From the NCBI RefSeq assembly GCF_014284125.1, contig NZ_JACOFX010000002.1, forward strand, positions 248,001 through 312,000: DNA of 64,000 nucleotides, in the 5' to 3' direction. Below the pieces are notes generated by a model. That model worked only from the letters and a program-made list of their open reading frames with translations. It was not told the DNA's origin and did no database searches. The first letter of the stretch is position 1. Every line of letters begins with the position of its first letter. Source of the stretch: Undibacterium umbellatum. Its GTDB lineage: Bacteria > Pseudomonadota > Gammaproteobacteria > Burkholderiales > Burkholderiaceae_D. The position numbers and the translations under genes are program-made. Positions 41,104 through 48,629 of this stretch are shown here, in pieces.

Positions 41104-43428
41104 ATGACATCAAAATCTCAATTTTCACTCGTGCTTAAACCGATTGCCACGCTGCTTGCCAGCATGTTTTCAGTAGCAGCTTTCGCGCAAGGGGTCGCCA
41201 CAGAACAGCATTTGCAAACGGTGTCTATCGATGGCGTGCGTCAACCACTGGCAGCGAATTTACCATCTACTACTGCGAGTCTGACAGCGGCAGAGTTACG
41301 TCAGCAGCAAAATATCTTTAACCCTGAAGATGTATTACGCAATATGCCCAATACCACGATACGTAAACGGTATAGCGGTGATCGCAATGCACTCATCGGT
41401 GGTCGCAGTTTTGGTACCACCCAGGCACCACGTGGACTGGTGCTGATGGATGGCTACCTGATTTCCAATTTCCTGGGGCGATTTGATGCGCCACGCTGGA
41501 ATATGATTGCGCCGGAAGAAATTGAACGGGTAGATCTTTTATACGGCCCTTACTCAGCCATTTTTCCCGGCAATTCCATAGGCACGACGGTTATTGTCAG
41601 CACCAGAAAGCCAAAACAGTTTGAGGGGGCTGCGCGCCTGGCGGTGCAGTCTGAAAAATTTGATGCCTACGGCTTGAGTGAAACCTATACCAATACCCAG
41701 GCATCTGCACAAATTGCGGACAAACTAACGAATGGCCTCTGGTATCGGCTTATGCTCAATCGCCAGGATTCTACCGGTCACCCCATGCAGTATTACACGG
41801 TGAATGCGAATAATGCCGGCGTATTCTCGGCACCAACTGGAAGCAAACCTATAATTAATGTGACGGGTGTTGAATATGATGTCGCCCCCACCGGACAAAG
41901 GCGAGCGGTATTTGGTGCCAACGCTGGTGCTATCGATCACACCGTGCAAACGACGGGCAAGCTTGCTTTCGGCTATGATTTTTCTCCAAACCTGAGCGCG
42001 GAAGGCATGCTGGCCTGGTGGAAGAATGATAGTGACAACCGTAACAATAGCTTCTTGCGCGATGCCAATGGGCAAACCATTTGGTCAGGTCGCGTCAGCA
42101 ATAACGGCAATGTGTTTGATATACCTGCATCTGCCTTTGCTCCTTTTCATCGCCAGGAAAGCCATGTGCAGGCAGGCTTGACTGTCAAGACACGTAATCG
42201 CTCAGGCTGGAATATGTCTATGGTGGCGAGCCAATATCGCATCATTGAAGACCTGCAGCGCACTGCAAATAATCCCGAACCAGTTGCCGCAAATGGTGGT
42301 GCGGGATCATCTACCTTGCGTGACGGTACCGGATTCAGAACGCTGGAATTGCAATCTACTTATAGTCCGACACAAGGTGACTGGACAGGTGGTGCGCATT
42401 ACCTGACTTTTGGCCTGCATGCCAATGACTATCACCTCGCACAAAGCACGCAAACGCTAAGCGCAGACTGGCGCCGTGGTAGTGGCGATGAAAGCCAGTT
42501 CGTTGGTGGTGACACACGACTGTTTGCTGTCTATGCTCAAGACGCCTGGCGTTTCGCTCAGGACTGGAAAGCCACAATAGGCACTCGATGGGAATCGTGG
42601 AAAGCTTACAATGGTAGTCAGCGATTTATTCCCGGTGCTTCAAAAGCATATCCTGAACGCAGCGTCACTGCCATGTCACCCAAACTGGCAATAACTTGGG
42701 AAGCGGCAGATGATATCACTGCACGACTTTCTGCTGGCAGAGGCACACGCTTTGCTACGGTTGCTGAGTTGTTTCAGGGCGCGCAATCCGGTAGCAGTAT
42801 CGTCTTGAATGATCCGAATTTGCGACCAGAAAAATCCGACGCCATTGAGCTGATGCTGGAAAAGCGCTACCGCAATGCCAGCCTGCGTGTCTCCTTGTTT
42901 CAGGACAGCATACGCGATACCATCTGGAGTCAGACCAATACGGCAGTTTTCCCCAGCATCACCAATGTGCAGAATGTAGGGCTGGTGCGGACGCGTGGCA
43001 TTGAACTGGCTGGCGACATTGATAATCTGCTCGTCGACGGCCTGAACCTGGATGGCAGCCTGGCCTTGAATGATTCCAAGATCATTGAGAACAACAATTT
43101 TATTGCTTCGGTAGGTAAGACCTGGGTACGCATACCCCGCATCCGTGGGTCAGTCACACTGAGTTACGCACCAGGCAATAGTTGGAGTGTGGCTGGTAGT
43201 TATCGTTACGCTGGCCGTCAGTATAATGACATGCTGAACCTGGATATCAAGCCGGATACCTATGGTGGATTGTCGCGCGTCAGGCAGCTTGATTTGCGAG
43301 TCTTGTTCAAACCTGTTAAAGGGCTGGAGCTGGCGGCAGGGATAGATAATGTCATGGATTACCGAGCTTTTCAGTCTCACCCATTGCCAGGGCGAAACTT
43401 GTTTGCTGAAGTGCGCTATCAATACTAA
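41104..43428 (+). CDS. TonB-dependent receptor 2 of the copper-type locus
   Basis: 774-aa outer-membrane receptor of a different subfamily from the one before it. The signal peptide is MTSKSQFSLVLKPIATLLAS with cleavage near AFAQ. The plug includes EDVLRNMPNTTIRKRYSGDRNALIGGRSFG-type sequence and IERVDLLYGPYSAIFPGNSIG, and the barrel ends LFAEVRYQY. The frame is open back to 41038, directly after the previous stop codon, but the start at 41104 gives a proper signal peptide. It is followed 72 bp later by a PepSY membrane protein, a common receptor-reductase pairing in metal uptake. Confidence 0.88.
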   Translation: MTSKSQFSLVLKPIATLLASMFSVAAFAQGVATEQHLQTVSIDGVRQPLAANLPSTTASLTAAELRQQQNIFNPEDVLRNMPNTTIRKRYSGDRNALIGGRSFGTTQAPRGLVLMDGYLISNFLGRFDAPRWNMIAPEEIERVDLLYGPYSAIFPGNSIGTTVIVSTRKPKQFEGAARLAVQSEKFDAYGLSETYTNTQASAQIADKLTNGLWYRLMLNRQDSTGHPMQYYTVNANNAGVFSAPTGSKPIINVTGVEYDVAPTGQRRAVFGANAGAIDHTVQTTGKLAFGYDFSPNLSAEGMLAWWKNDSDNRNNSFLRDANGQTIWSGRVSNNGNVFDIPASAFAPFHRQESHVQAGLTVKTRNRSGWNMSMVASQYRIIEDLQRTANNPEPVAANGGAGSSTLRDGTGFRTLELQSTYSPTQGDWTGGAHYLTFGLHANDYHLAQSTQTLSADWRRGSGDESQFVGGDTRLFAVYAQDAWRFAQDWKATIGTRWESWKAYNGSQRFIPGASKAYPERSVTAMSPKLAITWEAADDITARLSAGRGTRFATVAELFQGAQSGSSIVLNDPNLRPEKSDAIELMLEKRYRNASLRVSLFQDSIRDTIWSQTNTAVFPSITNVQNVGLVRTRGIELAGDIDNLLVDGLNLDGSLALNDSKIIENNNFIASVGKTWVRIPRIRGSVTLSYAPGNSWSVAGSYRYAGRQYNDMLNLDIKPDTYGGLSRVRQLDLRVLFKPVKGLELAAGIDNVMDYRAFQSHPLPGRNLFAEVRYQY

Positions 43429-43500
43429 ATACCATTGCCAATATCTACCAATGGTGGGACATCTGATCCTGCCATTATCTTAAAAAACTGGAGTGAGAAG

Positions 43501-44886
43501 ATGAGTGATAGTGACATTCAGCACAGCAATTCAAGTGCCTTGTTGCACAGGGTCTTTTGGCGTTTGCATTTCTGGTCTGGCTTGCTGACAGCACCTATCC
43601 TGCTTTTTGCCGCACTGACAGGCATACTGTATATTTTTACACCGCAGATCGAAGCCTGGAAACATGCAGAGCTCGACAAGGTGGCGCAAATTTTGCCAGC
43701 ATTGTCGCTTGATCAGCAAGTCGAGGCGGCAGCAAACTCTTTCCCTGAAAAGCGGATCAAGTCCATCGTGCCAGCTTATGCCGAAGGTGATACGACGCAG
43801 GTGATTTTTGGTGGAAAAAAACCAGTCAGCACTGATGCTGGCAAGACTACTGGACATGAAGAGCATCAGGGGCATCCAATGCCTCAAGCTGTCAAAGTAC
43901 AAAGCAATGATCATGACGCCAGCGCTGAAAACCTGATTGTCTATGTGGATCCAGGTACGGCGAAAGTGCAGGGCAGCATTGCTGAATCTGGGCGTTTTCG
44001 CAACTGGGCACGCAAACTGCATTCCAATATGCTGCAAAATGATGGTTGGCGCTGGATTATCGAACTGGGTGCCAGCTGGATGTTGATGATGATGATCACT
44101 GGAATCTATTTATGGTGGCCACGTGGCAAGGCTAGCTGGCGTAGTGTCTTGCGCTATACCGGCAGCAATAGCCGCGCCAACTGGCGTTACCTGCACAGTA
44201 TTTTGAGTATCGTTCTGGGTGTGTTCACGCTGACTATTTTGCTGACAGGTTTGACCTGGTCAAAATATGCAGGCGAGAATTTCCGGGCTGTGCAAAGTGC
44301 CACTGCACAGAATACGCCAAGAGCACCGAAAGACTTGAAGTCGAATAATTCAGTTGATGGCAAAGCTGCCTTGAGCATGGAGTCGGTATATCAGCAAGCA
44401 AGAAAACAAGCGCCTGACATACAAATGCAAATGACACCACCCGCATCTGACAGTGGGGTATGGCGTATCGATAATCATGACCGCAGCCAGCCTGATAAAC
44501 GCTTTCAACTGGTAATGGATATCTATAGTGGTAAAACCCTGTTCCAGTCTGGCTGGCAGCAAATGCCGGTATTGTCACGCGCTACTGCGATAGGTATTCC
44601 GTTTCATCGCGGCGAATTTGGCTGGTGGAACCAGACGCTGCTCGTCCTGGTAGGATTGAGTGTTATTTTTTCTGTGGTGTCAGGCTATGTCATGTGGCTG
44701 CAACGACGCAAAACCGGATCATTGTCAGCGCCAAAACTGGAGCGCAAACATGTCCGTGAAATTCCCTGGTGGATGGGTTTGCTCATGCTGGCGTTGGGCA
44801 TAGCCCTGCCAGTGTTGGGGTTTAGCCTATTGCTCTTGTTGCTGTTAGAAGCCACTTTTTGGTATGGGAAAAGAACACCTGTCTAA
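43501..44886 (+). CDS. PepSY-associated TM-helix protein (PiuB-like) with His-rich insert
   Basis: 461-aa inner-membrane protein with four main hydrophobic segments (FWSGLLTAPILLFAALTGILY, LGASWMLMMMITGIYLWW, LSIVLGVFTLTILLTGLTW, LVLVGLSVIFSVVSGYVMWL) and two more at the C-terminus, separated by PepSY-type periplasmic loops. The first loop contains TTGHEEHQGHPMPQ, with more His nearby, a possible copper-binding insert. GGAG precedes the ATG at 43501. Homologues beside TonB receptors are thought to be membrane reductases or permease accessories for metal release; here the metal is probably copper. Confidence 0.87.
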   Translation: MSDSDIQHSNSSALLHRVFWRLHFWSGLLTAPILLFAALTGILYIFTPQIEAWKHAELDKVAQILPALSLDQQVEAAANSFPEKRIKSIVPAYAEGDTTQVIFGGKKPVSTDAGKTTGHEEHQGHPMPQAVKVQSNDHDASAENLIVYVDPGTAKVQGSIAESGRFRNWARKLHSNMLQNDGWRWIIELGASWMLMMMITGIYLWWPRGKASWRSVLRYTGSNSRANWRYLHSILSIVLGVFTLTILLTGLTWSKYAGENFRAVQSATAQNTPRAPKDLKSNNSVDGKAALSMESVYQQARKQAPDIQMQMTPPASDSGVWRIDNHDRSQPDKRFQLVMDIYSGKTLFQSGWQQMPVLSRATAIGIPFHRGEFGWWNQTLLVLVGLSVIFSVVSGYVMWLQRRKTGSLSAPKLERKHVREIPWWMGLLMLALGIALPVLGFSLLLLLLLEATFWYGKRTPV

Positions 44887-44946
44887 GACAGGGATGGCTA
44901 CAGCTTGTTGCTCTGGCCTTAAATGCAGCAGGGCTGCGGGCGATAG

Positions 44947-45492
44947 TTACGACTTTGCTTGCAATACATGCACTTTTGCATGTCCCAGATTGTGATAGAT
45001 CTTGCGCTTGCGTACGATGGGCCACCAGTCGTACAGGAATATTTGCATGGGCCGCCACATTGCTACCCAACCGCCGATGAGCAGACTTTCCTTGAGCATT
45101 CTGAGAAAGGTATTGCTCGCATATGCAGCGAGAAGATCCGCACCAAACAAGCACAAGGCCAGAAAGCCGATTCCTATCAGCAGGCTGGTGCGCCCCTCAA
45201 GCAATAGCAGCCGTAAACTGCGTTTTGCCAGCATGGATTTATAGTGGAAGTAATTGCGAATGGCCTCCGAGACCAAAGGGGAAGGATCGACCGGGGGAAG
45301 TTTGTCGATATGAACAATGATGGAAAAGTGACTTTCCTGTGAGAATTCGAGTGCCCAGTTTTCCAGGAAATCAACAGCATCCCTGTCAAGATCGCGATGA
45401 TGGAATGGCGTTGGATCCATAGAGTTGAACAACGCAGACAGTTCGCTGATTCTTAACTCGATTTGATGGACAGTGGGAGCTGCTTTCTTCAT
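44947..45492 (-). CDS. Hypothetical membrane protein
   Basis: 181-aa protein not recognised as a named family. The first 90 residues are polar (ELRISELSALFNSMDPTPFHHRDLDRDAVDFLENWA). Two hydrophobic segments follow (LLIGIGFLALCLFGADLLAAYA and LLIGGWVAMWRPMQIFLYDWW), and the end is basic (VRKRKIYHNLG). It converges with the PepSY gene. Confidence 0.7.
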   Translation of the reverse strand: MKKAAPTVHQIELRISELSALFNSMDPTPFHHRDLDRDAVDFLENWALEFSQESHFSIIVHIDKLPPVDPSPLVSEAIRNYFHYKSMLAKRSLRLLLLEGRTSLLIGIGFLALCLFGADLLAAYASNTFLRMLKESLLIGGWVAMWRPMQIFLYDWWPIVRKRKIYHNLGHAKVHVLQAKS

Positions 45493-45658
45493 TCATATCC
45501 TGTTATTGTGCAAGAGTTGTGCGGCAAATAATCTCTTGACGGCTTTCGCTATTTGCCTTTTCTGCGTATCAACAAGCAGTGCCGTCACCTTTGTCAGGGG
45601 GGATATGGCACCGCCAAATTTTTAGTAACTGTAGTGCATTTTCAGGCATTCTGTGAAA

Positions 45659-46096
45659 CTACCGGAAAACCAGCACTGGCACTGTGCTGTGTGTAATCAC
45701 CTTCTGTGTTTCGCTTCCCATCAAAAAACCTTTCAATCCTCGCCTACCATGCGAGGCCATGGCAATCAAGTCACAATTTTTTTCTTTTGCTTGCTTAACA
45801 ATGACGTCGAAAGGATGATCGCCTGTCAGATAGGATGTTTCGCAACTAACATTGTATTCTTTTGCGATATCCTTAATTTCGTTCAGGTAATGTTGCGCGT
45901 GCAATAAGCAGTCCCTTTCGAATTGCGCCTTGGTGTCTTCCAGCATCTCAGTATGATAAGTGACGATATGAAACTCTGGAATTACATGTATGCCAGTGAG
46001 TGATGCCCCTGTTTCTTTGGCAAACAAAACGCATTTGCGTATGGCATCCCGTGATGCTTCCGATCCGTCGGTCGGAAAAAGTATATGCTTAAACAT
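45659..46096 (-). CDS. Universal stress protein, UspA family
   Basis: 145-aa cytoplasmic protein with MFKHILFPTDGSEASRDAI at the start and the ATP-binding motif MASHGRRGLKGFLMGSETQKVITHS near the end, matching G-2x-G-9x-G-[ST]. GAGGAGG directly upstream fixes the start at 46096; the longer frame back to 46171 is spurious. An FNR-like box lies about 180 bp upstream, in keeping with Usp genes induced at low oxygen. Confidence 0.93.
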   Translation of the reverse strand: MFKHILFPTDGSEASRDAIRKCVLFAKETGASLTGIHVIPEFHIVTYHTEMLEDTKAQFERDCLLHAQHYLNEIKDIAKEYNVSCETSYLTGDHPFDVIVKQAKEKNCDLIAMASHGRRGLKGFLMGSETQKVITHSTVPVLVFR

Positions 46097-46274
46097 GAAA
46101 ACCTCCTCAATTGAAATACGTTGAGAAACAAGTGTCATCAAAATAGGGCAATTGACTCTCTTGGTGAGCAAGGCATTCCTGGTGTCTGCATGTCAGTCTG
46201 ATGACCTGGACCTGGGATGAACAAAGTCCTTCTTTCAATATATGCCGGGATTGTTTTTTTGCAATACTCAGGGT

Positions 46275-46288
46275 TTGATCCAAGTCAA
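46275..46288 (-). promoter_or_regulatory. FNR/ANR-like box upstream of usp
   Basis: Read on the plus strand, TTGATCCAAGTCAA matches TTGAT-N4-ATCAA at nine of ten defined positions. It lies 180 bp upstream of the universal stress protein start codon. A TATATT sequence on the minus strand at 46242-46237 could be the -10 element. Confidence 0.5.
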
Positions 46289-46645
46289 TCCCGATATGCT
46301 TTTACTCCTTTTGCCTTTTTCGCACATGCGTTCTAGCATCAGTGGTGCGATGAAATGGGTGGCAGATCAAGTTGGCGAGCCTGTTAAGCAAGCGCATGAC
46401 CTTCAGTAGCGATGGACAGTATCCGCCGCCTGTTCCAAATTTTTCCTGTTTGAACTCCCCAATTTCGCATTCTGTCGCATAGTGATTGTGATAAGTGTTG
46501 CTGCTTGGCAGAATCTCTAAAAAGTAACAAGGGAACCAGCTTATCAATAAGGTACATTAACAGTTTCATTGGTATTAATGCATTTCTTGAATATTGTTTT
46601 ATTGATAAAAACCATGAGGAAATGAAAGTAGCAAGAGTGTTTATC

Positions 46646-46674
46646 TTGACGCTGATCTGGGGGCGGACTATATT
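46646..46674 (+). promoter_or_regulatory. Sigma-70-type promoter of the tetR-like gene
   Basis: TTGACG at 46646-46651 and TATATT at 46669-46674 are separated by the ideal 17 bp, 38 bp upstream of the ATG. Confidence 0.7.
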
Positions 46675-46678
46675 ACTG

Positions 46679-46701
46679 ACTCAAAAGTAAGTTAATTGAG
46701 T
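46679..46701. promoter_or_regulatory. Candidate TetR operator
   Basis: ACTCAA at 46679-46684 and TTGAGT at 46696-46701 are inverted arms 11 bp apart, immediately downstream of the -10 box, where a bound repressor would block transcription of its own gene. Confidence 0.55.
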
Positions 46702-46711
46702 TGTTATTATT

Positions 46712-47344
46712 ATGTTATGCCATTTTAAGCCAAAGTGGGAGCGCCGCAAGGATGCCCGTCCGCAAGAATTGCTTGCTGCTGCCCTCGATTTATTTGTGGA
46801 GCGCGGTTTCGCTGCGACCCGTCTGGATGACGTCGCGAGAGCGGCTGGCGTCTCCAAGGGAACCTTGTACCTGTATTTTTGCAGTAAGGAAGAGTTATTC
46901 AAGGCAGTGGTGAGGGAAAGTATAGTCCCCCTGATAGGCGAAGCCGAAGGTGTGATTGATCAGTTTGAAGGTAATAGTGAAGAACTGTTCCGCCTGATCA
47001 TGACAACCTGGTGGGGCAGTATCGGTAATACCAAGCTATCAGGCTTGCCCAAGCTGATGATGGCGGAAGCGGGAAATTTCCCTGAGCTGGCCAAGTTTTA
47101 TCAGGAAGAGGTCATCAACCGGGGTGAAAACCTGGTCATGACCATGTTGAAGCGGGGCATGGCACGCGGTGAGATACGCAGTGTGGATGTGGAGATCGAC
47201 TCCAGGATACTGATTGCCCCCATGATCATGATGATGATCTGGAAGCATTCTCAAGGCGTTTGCAATATTGAACCTGAGAAGCTTGATACTTATCTTGAAC
47301 ACTATATCGAGCTGGCTTTACATAGCTTGTTGTTGAAAAAATAG
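46712..47344 (+). CDS. TetR/AcrR family repressor of the RND pump
   Basis: 210-aa regulator. The N-terminal helix-turn-helix (LLAAALDLFVERGFAATRLDDVARAAGVSKGTLYLYF, split over residues 20-56) is classic TetR. The C-terminal half is all-helical with a Met-rich IAPMIMMMIW segment. It precedes the membrane-fusion and RND genes on the same strand by 137 bp, as acrR-like regulators do. Confidence 0.93.
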   Translation: MLCHFKPKWERRKDARPQELLAAALDLFVERGFAATRLDDVARAAGVSKGTLYLYFCSKEELFKAVVRESIVPLIGEAEGVIDQFEGNSEELFRLIMTTWWGSIGNTKLSGLPKLMMAEAGNFPELAKFYQEEVINRGENLVMTMLKRGMARGEIRSVDVEIDSRILIAPMIMMMIWKHSQGVCNIEPEKLDTYLEHYIELALHSLLLKK

Positions 47345-47371
47345 TTTGTGCTTGTTTATAGCATGCGCTGC

Positions 47372-47400
47372 TTGACCCTTACCTTGTGTCAGGCTTTAAA
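47372..47400 (+). promoter_or_regulatory. Candidate promoter of the RND operon
   Basis: TTGACC at 47372-47377 and TTTAAA at 47395-47400 are 17 bp apart, 81 bp before the membrane-fusion protein start codon. Confidence 0.45.
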
Positions 47401-47481
47401 GTCAGGGTTTCTTACGACCTGGATAGTTTATTTACCATCTTTACCCAGGCCCATGAAACCATTACTTTTTGGAAAACAAGC

Positions 47482-48627
47482 ATGTTAAAGCGCAAGACTT
47501 TCTGGATCATTGCCGTTCTGCTGCTATTGGCGGCAGTAGTGGTGCTGATGAAGCGTATATCTGAGGCAAGTCTCAATAAGATGCCTGTCGCTACAGGCGT
47601 GCAATCCGCGCCTGCAGTGTTGGAGTTCTTACCTGCCGATATCGTAGAGGTTAGCAACACTGAAGTGAGAAAACTCCTGGCTTTGTCAGGCGCTTTGCGC
47701 GCGATCAATCAAGCTGCTGTCAAAGCCCGGGTAGCGGGTGACGTTACTGAAGTATTGGTGCGGGAAGGCGAAGCCGTGCAGGCTGGCCAAGTCTTGCTGA
47801 AAATGGATAGCAGTGATTACCTGGCCAGGCAGGAACAAGCCAAAGGTGCCTTGGCGGCAGCGCGAGGACAGCTTGATATCGCCCGCCTTGCACGCGATAA
47901 CAACATAGCATTACTGGAAAAAAATTTTATTTCCAAAAATGCCTATGACAATACTAACAGCCAATATGCCATCGCCCTGGCCAATGTTGATAGTGTCAAA
48001 GGCGCGTTGAATGTTGCGCAAAAAGCGCTGGCAGACACCGTCATACGCGCCCCCATCTCAGGCATGATCAGCAACCGCATGGTGCAGCCCGGCGAAAAGA
48101 TTTCCCCAGATAACCGTTTGCTGGATGTCGTTGATTTGCGTATGCTGGAAATGGAAGCGCCAGTACCAACACAGGATATTGCCAGCATCAAAATTGGCCA
48201 GGCTGTGCAACTAAAAATAGAAGGCGTGCCAGCGGCAGTCGATGGCAAGGTAGTGCGTATCAACCCGGCAACAACAGCGGGTTCACGCTCCATCATGACC
48301 TATGTGCAGGTCGCCAATCCTGATACCGTTTTACGTGCAGGCATGTTTGGTGAAGCGCAACTGGTCGTCGATAAAAAAGCTGAAGTGTTGACCGTGCCGG
48401 AGACGGCCATACAGTATGAAGGCGAACAGGCTTTCGTGTATGCGATAGAAAATAATGTCTTGCAACAAAAGCCGGTCAAGCTGGGCCTGCGTGGTGAAAG
48501 CCAGGGCAAGCCTGTGGTGGAGGTGCTGTCTGGTTTGGCACCGCAAGCAAGGATAGTCAAGGCCAATCTGGGTCGCCTGCGTGCAGGTGTGTCTGTGAAG
48601 CTGATTACAACGACAGGCAAGGTGTAA
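47482..48627 (+). CDS. RND efflux membrane fusion protein
   Basis: 381-aa periplasmic adaptor with one N-terminal anchor helix (FWIIAVLLLLAAVVVLM). Lipoyl halves are seen in VKARVAGDVTEVLVREGEAVQAGQVLLKMD and ADTVIRAPISGMISNRMVQPGEKISPDNRLL (segments of longer motifs), with a helical hairpin between them (about 110-165) and a beta-barrel domain after. The start at 47482 gives the anchor directly; the longer frame to 47386 has no ribosome site. It is 2 bp from the RND gene. Confidence 0.93.
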   Translation: MLKRKTFWIIAVLLLLAAVVVLMKRISEASLNKMPVATGVQSAPAVLEFLPADIVEVSNTEVRKLLALSGALRAINQAAVKARVAGDVTEVLVREGEAVQAGQVLLKMDSSDYLARQEQAKGALAAARGQLDIARLARDNNIALLEKNFISKNAYDNTNSQYAIALANVDSVKGALNVAQKALADTVIRAPISGMISNRMVQPGEKISPDNRLLDVVDLRMLEMEAPVPTQDIASIKIGQAVQLKIEGVPAAVDGKVVRINPATTAGSRSIMTYVQVANPDTVLRAGMFGEAQLVVDKKAEVLTVPETAIQYEGEQAFVYAIENNVLQQKPVKLGLRGESQGKPVVEVLSGLAPQARIVKANLGRLRAGVSVKLITTTGKV

Positions 48628-48629
48628 TC

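Larger units (their letters stand above)
46097..46711. other. Divergent intergenic region between usp and tetR-like genes
   Basis: 615 bases without a convincing gene. It contains the FNR-like box at 46275 and the TetR-gene promoter at 46646-46701. The open frame on the minus strand at 46302-46547 has no ribosome binding site or family signature, and I do not call it. Confidence 0.6.

Noticed and set aside
46302..46547. 81-codon minus-strand frame in the usp-tetR gap
   Set aside because: No ribosome binding site, no recognisable domain, and low-quality composition; treated as non-coding.
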